DNA of 64,000 bases, taken from Sphingomonas jatrophae. Its GTDB lineage: Bacteria; Pseudomonadota; Alphaproteobacteria; Sphingomonadales; Sphingomonadaceae. The notes beneath the pieces are model-generated. The model made no database searches and was not told the DNA's origin. It saw only the letters and a list, made by a program, of their open reading frames with translations. The stretch's first letter is position 1. Each line of letters begins with the position of its first letter. The stretch is from NCBI RefSeq assembly GCF_900113315.1, contig NZ_FOZG01000001.1, forward strand, positions 1,054,001-1,118,000. The letters are read 5' to 3'. This document shows, piece by piece, positions 16,169 to 25,216 of this stretch. A program made the position numbers and the translations under genes.

Positions 16169-18055
16169 TCAGACCAGGAAGTCGCTGCTACTCAGCTGTG
16201 CGAGGGTGATGTTGTCGAACAATAGCGAGTGAGCGGCATCGAAGGCGACGAGCACGTCCGTATAACCGTCCAGGCCGGTGACCTCGCGAGCGAGCGCCAG
16301 CGGATCTGTTCCGGCATAAGCTGTGCCACGCAGCGATAGCGTGTCCGCTGCGGGATCGAAACCCGTGACGACGGCAGTCCGGAAGCCGGCATCCAGCGCC
16401 AGCGTATCCGCCCCTGCGGTACCGGCCAGCCGCTGCACGTTGATAGCCGCGCCGTCCTTTATCAGCGCATCCACCAGCGTGTCGTAGGTGGCGCCGCCCG
16501 CGAACAGATCGTCCCACGCCTCCACCTCGCCCACCATCGCGATGCGACCGAAATGGCGCTGGTAATAGGTATCGATCGTATCGGTGGTGCGGGACAGATA
16601 TTGTTCGCGATCCAACGTGCCATATTGCCCCTCCACGATGATGCGGTGAGTGGCATCGAGCTCGATCAGCACATTTCCATCGACAACCGAGGTTTGGCCG
16701 CCGAACAGGTACGTGTCAGTCGTTTGCCGAACCTTGGCCGGATCCAACAGATCCGCACTCGAATATGCACCGCCTTCGATGACGATGCGATCAGTCCGTG
16801 CGTCGAAATTGGTGATCCGTACGTTCGTGGAATTTGCCGGGATGACGAACAGGTCGCTATCCGTGGTGCCGCGCAGCTGGAGAACATTGCCGCCGGTGCC
16901 AGGATCGGACATCAGCGCATTCACCAACGTATCGGGTGTGGCAAACGTGTCATGGAGTGAATAGCCCCACGGCTGCGACTCATTGCTTTTGGCCGAACCG
17001 AACAGGTCCATCCACACTGCGATTTCGCTGGTCGTGGCGCTTCGTCCGGCAATCGCCCGGTAGGTCTGCGTGATCATCTCGCCGACTTCTGCCTGATGCC
17101 TGTCGATGACATGCTCGCGCATGGCGTCGAACGACAGTTCATAGTCGCGGTTGCTTAAGGCGGCGGAGTGTTCGGCGCTCACCTCCGCCGCCGTTGCCGC
17201 ACGGCCGACGAACATACGATACGCCTCGTCCACGTTGCCGGCGAATACCGCACGACCTTCCGCCGATTCCAGAATCGCGTCGCGCATCAGAAGGTTGCCG
17301 TTTCCGGATCCGAGATTGACCAGCCTGCCCGACCAGAACGCATATTCGGACGTGTCTGGCCGGCGTTCCATCAGCATCTCGTACGCGGCGAACACTTGGA
17401 GAGATGTGATCGCGTAGCCTAGCACCAGCCCGTCGTTAAACTCGATCCCACCGATCGAGTTGAACGTGTCGGTGCCATCCGGAGAGATCACGAACACGGT
17501 GCTGACGCTAGGCAAATACCCGTTCCACGGCGAACTGGCCCCGGTGCGGGCAAAATCAAGCAGTGACTCCGCCATGGTTGCGTTCACGACCGCACTGTCC
17601 CGACCATCATCGATGATGAAGCGATAATCTTCGAACAAACCGTAATAGCTATCGTCACCACGCCCGCCGATCAGACGGTCGCTGCCTTGCTCACCGATCA
17701 TGCGATCGTCGCCGTCGCCGCCAACCAGTAGATCATTGCCTTGCCCACCGCGAAGATCATCGCGACCCGCGCCGCCGTAGATGCGATCACCGCCGTTCAC
17801 GCCCCACAGCACGTCATCCCCATCCTCGCCGTAGAGGACGTCCTCACCCTCATTGCCGCCGATACTGTCGTTGCCACCGCCGCCGAAGAGCGTGTCGTCT
17901 CCATCCTGACCGGAAAGGTCGTCATTACCCAGGCCGCCGTAAACGGTGTCGTCGCCCGCTTTTGCAGTGACAAGGTCTGGTCCATCGGTGCCGGTGATGG
18001 TCTCACCGGCGGAGGTGCCGTCGATCACGTTATACGTCACGCCGCGGATCGCCAT
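16169..18055 (-). CDS. RTX/DUF4214 protein, predicted type I secretion substrate (628 aa)
   Basis: Acidic protein without an N-terminal signal peptide. Residues ~27-140 are a run of calcium-binding RTX nonapeptides (GGxGxDxLx type, e.g. GGLGNDDLSGQDGDDTLFGG). DUF4214-type segments follow, with GR-A-T/E-W signatures: 'MFVGRAATAAEVSAEH', 'AIAGRSATTSEIAVWMDLF', 'HFGRIAMVGEVEAWDDLF'. The last ~85 residues resemble the C-terminus of the next RTX protein and end in SSDFLV, an acidic-then-hydrophobic end as in T1SS signals. No ABC exporter is encoded nearby. Base composition and codon choice (more A/T) differ from the flanking XrtA genes, hinting at separate history. It is probably a secreted or surface-bound structural protein. 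Confidence 0.85.
   Translation of the reverse strand: MAIRGVTYNVIDGTSAGETITGTDGPDLVTAKAGDDTVYGGLGNDDLSGQDGDDTLFGGGGNDSIGGNEGEDVLYGEDGDDVLWGVNGGDRIYGGAGRDDLRGGQGNDLLVGGDGDDRMIGEQGSDRLIGGRGDDSYYGLFEDYRFIIDDGRDSAVVNATMAESLLDFARTGASSPWNGYLPSVSTVFVISPDGTDTFNSIGGIEFNDGLVLGYAITSLQVFAAYEMLMERRPDTSEYAFWSGRLVNLGSGNGNLLMRDAILESAEGRAVFAGNVDEAYRMFVGRAATAAEVSAEHSAALSNRDYELSFDAMREHVIDRHQAEVGEMITQTYRAIAGRSATTSEIAVWMDLFGSAKSNESQPWGYSLHDTFATPDTLVNALMSDPGTGGNVLQLRGTTDSDLFVIPANSTNVRITNFDARTDRIVIEGGAYSSADLLDPAKVRQTTDTYLFGGQTSVVDGNVLIELDATHRIIVEGQYGTLDREQYLSRTTDTIDTYYQRHFGRIAMVGEVEAWDDLFAGGATYDTLVDALIKDGAAINVQRLAGTAGADTLALDAGFRTAVVTGFDPAADTLSLRGTAYAGTDPLALAREVTGLDGYTDVLVAFDAAHSLLFDNITLAQLSSSDFLV
17636..17977 (-). 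repeat. RTX nonapeptide repeat block
   Basis: About a dozen tandem nine-codon units of the form GGxGxDx(L/I/V)x in the N-terminal part of the 628-residue RTX protein. They should fold as a calcium-bound parallel beta-roll after export into a calcium-rich medium. Confidence 0.85.
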
Positions 18056-18306
18056 GTCATCGCTCGCTTAGGTGAGGGAAAGGTATAGGCAGGCACAGTT
18101 GCCGCGACCGCGGCTGACGAACATACCGCTTCACAAGCGGCCACTCGAGCCGTGTCTTAGCGCAGTCAGATTGCCGGCGCCAACCAGACCTCGACCTTCC
18201 ACGCGCCTCAGGTCGACAATGATCGGAACAGCTCGCGGGAAAGCGGCTAGCTTCGCCTTTTAGGCGGTCCTGCGGAAGCGGCCGCACCTCAACTACTAAC
18301 CCCGCC

Positions 18307-21300
18307 TCACACCAGGAAGTCGCTTGTGCTGAGCTGGTCGAGGCGCAGGCCGGTGAACAGCAGATCGTGGCTGAGCGTGTCGATCAGCACGTCGATGCGG
18401 CCGTCGAGTGCGGTCACCTCGTGCGCGAAGGCGAGCGGGTTGCTGCCGGCGAGCGGGGAGCCGCGCAGATCGATCAAGTCTTGCGCTGGATCGAAGCCGC
18501 GGATCAGCAGGTCCTCGGCACCGCCGAGCGCAAAGCTGTCGGCATTGGCGGTGCCAAACACTTCCAAAACCCCGTTGGCGCGCGCCTGCGGGTGCGTGAA
18601 CAGCGTGTCGATCAGCGTGTCGGTCTCGGTGCCGCTCCGGAACAGCGCGAGCCAGGTGGCGGTCTCGTCCGCACTTGCCGCGCGGCCGAAATGATCCTGG
18701 TAGGCGTCGGCGATCTCGCCGCGCGCGCTGGCGCCCAGCACCTGATCGTCGAGGATGGCACCGCGCAGGCTGGTGGCGTCCGCGCCGCCGCGGAACGCGT
18801 CCAGCCAGGTCGCCACCTCCGCCTCAGTCGGCGCGCGGCCCCCGAGATCCTGATAAGCGTCGGCAATGACGCTGCGGACATTGGCCTGGCCTGCCGGCTC
18901 GGCGAGGATCGCGGCGCGCAGGTCGCCGGCATCCTTGCCCGCCCGGAATAAGTCCTGCCAGGTGGCGGCCTCCTGCGGCGTCGGCGCGCGGCCAAACAGG
19001 TCCTGATAGGCGTCCACGATCACCGCACCGGTATACGCCCGGCCTGCTGGGTCGGCGAGAATCTCGGCGCGCAGATCGCCCAAGTCGCGGCCGTCGCCAA
19101 ACAGTGAACGCCAGGTGGCGACTTCCTGCGCGGTCGCCGCACGTCCGAACAGGTCGAGATAGGTGTCGCCGATCGCAGCAACGCTAAGCGGATCGGCAAG
19201 GATCGCGCTCTTGATGGCGCCCACCGGCGCACCTCCCTCAACCTGCTCCCGCCAGAAGGCCAGCTCTTCAGGATTTGCCGAACGCCCGCCATAATCGCGG
19301 TAGAGAGCATCGATCTGCGCATTAAGCGGCGCGTTGCGCGTGTCGATCTCGGCCTGGATCGTGGAGCGGACCGTATTGAGATCGGCGCCTTGGCTGAACA
19401 GGCTGCGCCACGTCTCGATCTCGGCAGTGGACGCCGCCCGGCCGAACAGCGAACCATAGACATGACCGATGGCATCGGCCGTAAGCGGCGCATTGATCAC
19501 CACCTGCTCGAAGGCTCGCAGCGAGTAGTTCTCATAGAAGAGCTTGCCCTTCCAGACGGCAATCTCGTCGGCGGTCGCGTCCCGTCCGGCGAACCGCTCG
19601 TAAGCCTGATCGATGCGGTTTCCGACAGCGGAGCCGAACGTAGCATTTTCAAACAGCGCCTGGCGTGGATCCCCAGCGCTCCCAAGCGCCACCGCCAACG
19701 TCACCAGCTCGCTGTTTGTGGGTGCCCGGCCCACGTAGCTGGCATAGCCCTGATCGACCGCCACGAGGCTGCGCGTCTCGATCACACCATCGTCGAACTG
19801 CAGCCTGCTGATGCCGCCGCTCGAGCCGAAGCTGTTGCCGATCACGCCCGCATCATCGCGACCATCCGCGCTTTCGACGTAAAGATGGTATTGAGTGCCG
19901 CGGTAGATTGTCTGCTTGACGAGCTCCAGCCTTGCATCCGCGATCGTGTCGGCGAAGACTGCGGTATCAACGCCCTTGCCGTTCGATTGAAAAGTGTCGT
20001 TGCCCTTTCCGCCGACGAACACGTCGTTGCCGGCACCGCCGACCAGCAGCGTGCCAAGCTCGTTCCCGATCAGGGTGCCGCCCTGGTCGCCACCAGTGAT
20101 CGTCGCGATTGCGCCCGCGGCAAGGCGGAGCGTCTCGACATTGTCTGGCAGGCGATAGTCGACCGAGGTAATTACCTCGTCTTGGCCCTCGCCGGCGCGC
20201 TCGATGATCACGTCCGGCGGTGACAGTGTGCCGCTGGGCGCCTGCGCCGAGATCACGTACGTGTCGTCACCCGCACCGCCGGCGAGCGTATCCGAACCAA
20301 GGCCGCCATCGATGCGATCGCGACCTGCGCCGCCTTGCAAGAAATCGGGCTGATCGGTGCCGACGAGTTGGCCGCCGCCATCGCCCGCGATGATCCGGTT
20401 GTCGGTGCCGAGATCGATCAACGTCCCTTGTACGAGCAGCGTGCGGCCGTCGGGTGCGAGCACAAGCGGATCAGCGTTCGAGAAGAACTCCCCTGGAATG
20501 GTGGTTCCGACCGCCCAGGCGTTGGTCACCGTCCAATTGGCGGTCGCGACCTCGTAGACCGCGTTCGTCGCAGGATTGGCACCGTAGAGACGACTGCCGT
20601 CAGCGCTGAAGGCGATCGCGCTGAACTGCCCCGCACCGAGTTGCTCACGCAACTCCGGCAAGATATCGCGCTGGAGAGCAAGCCTGACGTCGTAGAGATT
20701 AAGGGCATCGTCTGTGCCGAGCAGGACCTGTCCAGTGCTGCTTACCGCCGCCAACCCGTTTTTGAAGGCCGGGATAGCATCCGCCAGCGGTTCGCGCGTG
20801 GCGAGCAGCGTGCCATTGGCGTCCAGCAGCGCGATTCGCCCCGGGTAAATACCCCCGCTGACCAGATTGTAGGTGCCGCCCGCGCTGGCAGAGACATTCA
20901 CATAGGCGGGGAGGGCCTCCGTTCCTGCCGATGCGAACGTCCCGGTGACGAGATCGAGCGTGACAAGCGGGAAAGTACCGCCGCCATTTTGGCCTGCTTG
21001 CGTGAGGAGCACACGCCCATCAGCCAGCACCTCGACATCGTCGAACGGCCCGGCAAGCCCGGTCACGCGCGTGGTATAGGTGTCCGTCGCGCCCGTCGTC
21101 AGGTCGTAGCGGAAGACGCTGATGTCACGCGCGCTGCTTTCGCCGGAGGAAACTTCGTTCGCAGCCTTCGAGGACGTGGCGATGACGAACCGCCCGTCTG
21201 CTGTCACGTCGAACCCGCTCAGCCCGCCCCTCTCGCTCAACACCGAGCCGGCATAGGCACCCGTCTCGACCGAGTAGCGGGAGATGTAGCTGCCTTCGAG

Positions 21301-21387
21301 CGTGTAAAGCGTGGCGCCATCCGGACTGAACCGCTGCGCCTGCGTTCCGGTCGCGTTGAAGACGCTGCGGACGGTCTGAGCCGGCAT
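18307..21387 (-). CDS. Large RTX/beta-propeller/DUF4214 protein, predicted type I secretion substrate (1026 aa)
   Basis: No signal peptide. Residues 1-330 contain repeated 'FSPDGATLYTL', 'VTADGRFVIA', 'FSADGSRLYGA' and 'LAPDGRTLLV' strands typical of YVTN/WD-like beta-propellers. Residues ~335-375 and 436-470 carry RTX units (GGAGRDRIDGG…, GGAGNDVFVGG…). Residues ~543-940 hold eight DUF4214 repeats of about 50 residues. The last ~85 residues match the C-terminal module of the neighbouring RTX protein and end in TSDFLV. The arrangement suggests an exported extracellular matrix or S-layer-like protein. AGGAAGAGGA provides a strong ribosome site. It is encoded in the same direction as, and 251 bp upstream of, the smaller paralogue. 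Confidence 0.85.
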   Translation of the reverse strand: MPAQTVRSVFNATGTQAQRFSPDGATLYTLEGSYISRYSVETGAYAGSVLSERGGLSGFDVTADGRFVIATSSKAANEVSSGESSARDISVFRYDLTTGATDTYTTRVTGLAGPFDDVEVLADGRVLLTQAGQNGGGTFPLVTLDLVTGTFASAGTEALPAYVNVSASAGGTYNLVSGGIYPGRIALLDANGTLLATREPLADAIPAFKNGLAAVSSTGQVLLGTDDALNLYDVRLALQRDILPELREQLGAGQFSAIAFSADGSRLYGANPATNAVYEVATANWTVTNAWAVGTTIPGEFFSNADPLVLAPDGRTLLVQGTLIDLGTDNRIIAGDGGGQLVGTDQPDFLQGGAGRDRIDGGLGSDTLAGGAGDDTYVISAQAPSGTLSPPDVIIERAGEGQDEVITSVDYRLPDNVETLRLAAGAIATITGGDQGGTLIGNELGTLLVGGAGNDVFVGGKGNDTFQSNGKGVDTAVFADTIADARLELVKQTIYRGTQYHLYVESADGRDDAGVIGNSFGSSGGISRLQFDDGVIETRSLVAVDQGYASYVGRAPTNSELVTLAVALGSAGDPRQALFENATFGSAVGNRIDQAYERFAGRDATADEIAVWKGKLFYENYSLRAFEQVVINAPLTADAIGHVYGSLFGRAASTAEIETWRSLFSQGADLNTVRSTIQAEIDTRNAPLNAQIDALYRDYGGRSANPEELAFWREQVEGGAPVGAIKSAILADPLSVAAIGDTYLDLFGRAATAQEVATWRSLFGDGRDLGDLRAEILADPAGRAYTGAVIVDAYQDLFGRAPTPQEAATWQDLFRAGKDAGDLRAAILAEPAGQANVRSVIADAYQDLGGRAPTEAEVATWLDAFRGGADATSLRGAILDDQVLGASARGEIADAYQDHFGRAASADETATWLALFRSGTETDTLIDTLFTHPQARANGVLEVFGTANADSFALGGAEDLLIRGFDPAQDLIDLRGSPLAGSNPLAFAHEVTALDGRIDVLIDTLSHDLLFTGLRLDQLSTSDFLV
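18568..19761 (-). repeat. Eight tandem DUF4214 repeats
   Basis: Units of roughly 50 codons with the pattern I-x-D-x-Y-x-D-L-F-G-R-A-x-T-x-x-E-x-A-T-W-x-x-L-F-x-x-G-x-D, within the 1026-residue protein. The four central-to-late units (for example AYQDLFGRAPTPQEAATWQD) are most alike, suggesting recent duplication; the first two are degenerate. Confidence 0.8.
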
Positions 21388-21406
21388 GTTCTCGAGTCCT
21401 CTTCCT

Positions 21407-21421
21407 GTAACGAAATGTTAC
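21407..21421. promoter_or_regulatory. Short inverted repeat upstream of the large RTX gene
   Basis: GTAAC-GAAAT-GTTAC lies 20-34 bases before the start codon, overlapping the leader or core promoter. Read leftward it contains CGTTACA, which also occurs in the TonB-receptor/SDR divergent region (44282-44288). Function is unproven. Confidence 0.3.
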
Positions 21422-21495
21422 TCTCCCCGCGCTCGATGGGCAAGGCGCACCGGAACGCCTCTCACCCTCGGATCGACCTGGCCTTGCGGCTGCAA

Positions 21496-22344
21496 TCAAT
21501 CTGGGAAGACAACCGTCTTCGTGCCATTGATCAGAACCCGGTCTTCTAGGTGGGCCCGTACCGCCCGAGCCAGAACCCGCCGCTCAATGTCTCTCCCCTT
21601 GCGAACCAGAGCTTCAGGCGTGTCGGCATGGCTGACCGGCTCCACGTCCTGAGCGATGATGGGCCCTTCATCGAGATCGGACGTGACGTAATGCGCGGTG
21701 GCACCGATCATTTTAACGCCGCGAGCATGCGCCTGATGGTACGGCTTGGCTCCTTTGAAGCCCGGCAGGAAGCTGTGATGGATGTTGATGCAACGGCCAG
21801 TCAGGAATGACGCGAGATCGTCTGACAGCACCTGCATATAACGCGCCAGTACCACCAGTTCGGTGCCAGTCTCCTCGACAAGGGCGCGGATGCGCACCTC
21901 CTGTTCGTGCTTGGTCTCTCTAGTCACGGGCAGATGATGGAATGGGGCGCCACCAAGATCCCCGAACGTGTCACGCGGGTGATTGGAGATGATCGCAGCC
22001 ACATCCATGTTCAGCTCACCGATACGCTGCCGGTAGAGCAAGTCAGCAAGGCAATGGTCGAATCTGGACGCGAGCAGCAGCACCTTCTGCCGGCGGTCGC
22101 GAGGACGCACCGTCCAGGTCATGCTCAACTGAGAAGCAAGCGGTTCCACGGCTAGCCGTACCGCTGACGCTGCGGCCTCATCAACCACCGTGAACACGAC
22201 GCGCATGAAGAAGCGTCTCGTCTCGGCATCTTCGAACTGGGCCGCCTGAATGATGTTAGCCTGTTGGCGAAACAGCTCGGCCGTGACTGTCGCGACGATC
22301 CCCGGCTGATCCGGGCACGACAGACTTAAAATGTATGCGGTCAT
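21496..22344 (-). CDS. purU: Formyltetrahydrofolate deformylase
   Basis: A 282-residue PurU that hydrolyses 10-formyl-THF to THF and formate, balancing one-carbon pools and feeding purine synthesis. It has an N-terminal ACT domain ([20 protein letters not shown], residues 1-80) and a C-terminal formyltransferase-fold domain. The active-site residues are visible: N187 and H189 in [10 protein letters not shown], and the Asp in '[10 protein letters not shown]' (223-225). The length is normal. The ATG at 22344 begins the ACT domain directly; the longer frame would enter an inverted repeat. The transcript has a leader with an 11-bp inverted repeat. Confidence 0.95.
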   Translation of the reverse strand: MTAYILSLSCPDQPGIVATVTAELFRQQANIIQAAQFEDAETRRFFMRVVFTVVDEAAASAVRLAVEPLASQLSMTWTVRPRDRRQKVLLLASRFDHCLADLLYRQRIGELNMDVAAIISNHPRDTFGDLGGAPFHHLPVTRETKHEQEVRIRALVEETGTELVVLARYMQVLSDDLASFLTGRCINIHHSFLPGFKGAKPYHQAHARGVKMIGATAHYVTSDLDEGPIIAQDVEPVSHADTPEALVRKGRDIERRVLARAVRAHLEDRVLINGTKTVVFPD

Positions 22345-22387
22345 GCGATCTCGCCAAATTTGATGATCGCTCGTCATGCCCCGCGTG

Positions 22388-22430
22388 CGAGCCGACAATC
22401 AATGTGCCTGACGGTCCTCTTGTCGGCTCG
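22388..22430. promoter_or_regulatory. 11-bp perfect inverted repeat in the purU upstream region
   Basis: CGAGCCGACAA and TTGTCGGCTCG are exact complements separated by 21 bases, 44-86 bases upstream of purU. It could form a stable leader hairpin on the purU transcript or be an operator. It does not match the glycine or THF riboswitch patterns I know. Confidence 0.45.
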
Positions 22431-22782
22431 ACGATGGCCAATCTGGCCTATGCGACAGCCGCTCGCATGGCAGGCTCCTATCGATCCCTCAATTTTCGAG
22501 TTCAGCACCATGATGAAGCATGCCGGGGCCAACCACATCAGGGATGGCAGGCTGATCCGGCCCCAAGGCTGATGCCCGACATCCTCTGTCTGCCATTCTA
22601 CCGTCTCGGGCGGCGGGCCAGTCTGCGAACGGCAATTGCAAACATGCTCTCACCAAGACGACCGCAAGATCCAGCTGACATCTGCCTGGCAGGTTGACGC
22701 AAGCCGGACCTGGATGATTTACGGACACTTTACCGGCAAGAACTAGTTGCTGCCCTCAAGAGCGATAAGCGGGGATGGAATT
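22431..22782. other. Gap upstream of the BLUF gene
   Basis: About 350 bases with lower GC than the surroundings. Short open frames exist on both strands but none has a good ribosome site or recognisable product. The end of the gap (22698-22808) contains a 36-codon open stretch without a start codon that reads like protein and may be the relic of an older gene. Confidence 0.4.
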
Positions 22783-23190
22783 TTGCTGCAGTTAACCTAC
22801 ATCAGTAACGTCGTTCCCGGATTAAGCCACGACGCGCTCGAACAAATTCTCGCCGCCTCTCGCAGCCGCAACCTGGCTGCAGGCATCACCGGCCTTCTCG
22901 TCCATGATGGCTCTCGCTTCTTGCAGGCACTGGAAGGCAAGTGTGACGCTGTCCAGGCCATCTACGCCAGCATCAAGCGCGATCCGCGGCACTGGCGCGT
23001 CGGCGTGCTGAGCATGCGCTCCGTGCCGCGCCGGCAGTTCGGCCTGTGGTCTATGGCCAGCCAGCTTGCGCCTGCCCAGCGGACAGGAGAGGACGTGTTC
23101 GCCATGATGGAACGGCTCACGCGTCCCATCGCGAGCAGCATTGCGCGCATGCATCTGCGTGAGGTTGGAACTGCGCCACTGGCTGCTTAG
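22783..23190 (+). CDS. BLUF-domain blue-light sensor, stand-alone
   Basis: A 135-residue short BLUF protein that binds FAD and senses blue light. Key residues are present: Tyr6 in LQLTYISN, Asn30 before GITGLL, Gln48 in RFLQALEG, and Trp89/Met91 in 'FGLWSMA'. About 35 residues follow the core, enough for the two capping helices but no effector domain. The likely start is TTG with GGGGA upstream; a longer TTG at 22747 adds residues not seen in the family. It lies convergent to a diguanylate cyclase gene. Output must be through an unknown partner. Confidence 0.88.
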   Translation: MLQLTYISNVVPGLSHDALEQILAASRSRNLAAGITGLLVHDGSRFLQALEGKCDAVQAIYASIKRDPRHWRVGVLSMRSVPRRQFGLWSMASQLAPAQRTGEDVFAMMERLTRPIASSIARMHLREVGTAPLAA

Positions 23191-23287
23191 CTCAGAATCG
23201 GATGTCTTTTATTCGTGCGCGGCATGCAGCCGCGGCGATCGCTCGTAAAGACCGGTCGAGCGAAGAGACCGCAGCGGACAGGCCGGA

Positions 23288-25111
23288 TCACGCCGCCAAT
23301 CGGCTCACCACCGTCCTGTTCCGGCCGCTTCGCTTCGCTTCGTAAAGGGCAGCATCTGCCGCGCGCACCAGCGTAGATCCGTCCCGCGCCATGCTCTCGT
23401 CCCAGGTCGCCACGCCGAACGACATGCTGGTAGAGCCCAAGGTCTGCCCGTTCTGGCGGATGTTCAGCTCGGTGATCGCCTGCCGCACGATCTCGACGCG
23501 GTGCAGCAGCGTCTCGGCGTTCGTTCCCGGAGCGATGATCGTGAATTCCTCGCCGCCATAGCGGCAGACGACGTCCCCGTCGCGAAACCGGCTGCGCATC
23601 TCGGCCGCAACCGTCTGAAGCACCGCATCCCCCGCATCGTGGCCGAACTCGTCGTTGAACCGCTTGAAATGGTCGACGTCGCACATGACGAGGCTGAGCG
23701 GGGTGCCGGACCGAGAAGCGCGCGCAATCTCCAGTGCGAGCGCTTCCTCCATGTAGCGGCGGTTGAACAGCCCGGTGAGCGGATCCCGGATCGTCTGTTC
23801 GCGCAGCGATCGCTGGAGGCGGTGATTGACGAGCGCTGAGGCGATGTTCTCCGTCAGCACGGTCAGGTGATAGCGGCTTTCGCCCTCGACCGATCCTCGC
23901 AAGGTCAGCACGCCGATCACCTCGCCGCCCGCCAGCAGCGGCTCGCAATGATAGACTTCCCCCTCGTGCGCATGGCCGCAGACGATGTCGCAGCCCGGCG
24001 CGCTGACGAAATGGCTCTGCCCGCGGCGAAGCGCCCAGCATTGATCCGGCGCGAAACCACCCGGCAAGGTGGCGTCGTCACCCCACGAAGCGAGCGGCAG
24101 CAGCAGGTTTCGAGAATTGTTGTGCGCGTACAGCGTGCCGGGAAGGTCGGGCATGATCCGCGGCACGAACACCTGGATGATCGAGGCCAGCTCCTCGTCG
24201 GTGCGCGCGGCCTGCATCCGGTGCGCCATGCCGCCAAGGATCTCGATCGCCTCGCCACGCTTCTGCAGCGTCGCGGTATTCTGCAGAAGCTCAGCATTGG
24301 CGCTTTGCAGCCGCTGCTCGCTCTGCTCCTGCTCGTCGAGCGCGCGCTCCAGCCGATCCGCCATGTCGTTATAGCCGCGCGCCAGCCGCCTGAACTCGAT
24401 CGAGCCCATGCCCGGGCCGACCCGCGCACCGCGAACGCCATGCCCCAGCCCAGTCATCGCCTCGAGGATGGTCTTGAGCGGGCGGCGGATGCTGCGGACC
24501 AGGAAGGCGAAACCGACGAGCACGATCAGCGCCACGATCGTCGCCCCGAACAGGGCCAGGCGCTCGCCGCGCGCGACGCGCTGCTCGGCTGCCCCGACCC
24601 TCTCCTTCTGGAACCTGCGCTCTTCGTCGAGAAAGGCCTCGGCACGGACGTTGACCGCGTCCATCAGGTCGCGGCCGGTGCCGCTCTGGATGGCACGGAC
24701 GGCGGAGGCGAAGTCGCCGCGGCGGCCGAGATCGAGCGGCCCTCGCAACGTCGTCGCCCGCCTGGCCATCAAGCCGGCCAGTTCGCGCGCACGCGCATGC
24801 TGTGGGGGATTGTCGCGGGTCAGCGCGACGATGCGCTTGATGGCGGCGGCAGATTCGCCGACGCTGGCTCCGAAAGATCGGGCATAAGCCGGTTCATGCG
24901 TGATGATGAAGCCGCGCTGGCCTGATTCGGCTTCGCGGAGATGATCGAGCGCCTCCTGCGTCGTCTCGATCACGGCGGCGGAATGCGTGACCCAGCGGAA
25001 ACTCTCGGTCGTCTGATGCGAGGCGTCCATCAGCAGCCCGGCCAGCGACACCAAGGCCACCAGCACGATCAGCCCCAGCCCGGCGATTCGACCGGAAATC
25101 GACGCAAACAT
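23288..25111 (-). CDS. Membrane diguanylate cyclase: CHASE3-HAMP-GAF-GGDEF
   Basis: A 607-residue c-di-GMP synthase. A transmembrane segment lies near residues 10-28, followed by a CHASE3-type periplasmic four-helix domain ('EAESGQRGFIITHEPAY' around 61-77). A second membrane helix spans ~186-206, with HAMP to ~265. A GAF domain (~300-430) has four Cys in 'CWALRRGQ…CDIVCGH…HCEP'. The GGDEF domain has GGEEF at 519-523 (active) and the inhibitory site RDGD at 510-513, exactly five residues before it, so product inhibition is expected. The signal sensed is unknown. It is monocistronic. Confidence 0.93.
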   Translation of the reverse strand: MFASISGRIAGLGLIVLVALVSLAGLLMDASHQTTESFRWVTHSAAVIETTQEALDHLREAESGQRGFIITHEPAYARSFGASVGESAAAIKRIVALTRDNPPQHARARELAGLMARRATTLRGPLDLGRRGDFASAVRAIQSGTGRDLMDAVNVRAEAFLDEERRFQKERVGAAEQRVARGERLALFGATIVALIVLVGFAFLVRSIRRPLKTILEAMTGLGHGVRGARVGPGMGSIEFRRLARGYNDMADRLERALDEQEQSEQRLQSANAELLQNTATLQKRGEAIEILGGMAHRMQAARTDEELASIIQVFVPRIMPDLPGTLYAHNNSRNLLLPLASWGDDATLPGGFAPDQCWALRRGQSHFVSAPGCDIVCGHAHEGEVYHCEPLLAGGEVIGVLTLRGSVEGESRYHLTVLTENIASALVNHRLQRSLREQTIRDPLTGLFNRRYMEEALALEIARASRSGTPLSLVMCDVDHFKRFNDEFGHDAGDAVLQTVAAEMRSRFRDGDVVCRYGGEEFTIIAPGTNAETLLHRVEIVRQAITELNIRQNGQTLGSTSMSFGVATWDESMARDGSTLVRAADAALYEAKRSGRNRTVVSRLAA

Positions 25112-25216
25112 GAGGCGATCTTATGGTTGATGTCTTTAGAGGAGCTTACCGGGCGAACGCCTGCCCGGCCCCAGATCACGCCGGATCGGCAGCCACGCGG
25201 ATCAGATCGCTTGCGA

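Noticed and set aside
15778-18306. Possible genomic island inserted at tRNA-Arg
   Set aside because: The composition shifts after the tRNA, but no integrase gene and no repeated copy of the tRNA 3' end were seen, so an island cannot be supported.
22698-22808. 36-codon protein-like open stretch upstream of and overlapping the BLUF start
   Set aside because: It reads like a genuine protein tail (LDDLRTLYRQELVAALKSDK) but has no start codon and follows a stop codon; kept only as a possible gene relic.
23218-23234. Hairpin CGCGGC-ATGCA-GCCGCG between BLUF and cyclase genes as a terminator
   Set aside because: The stem is only six bases and no U-tract follows on either strand in the right place.
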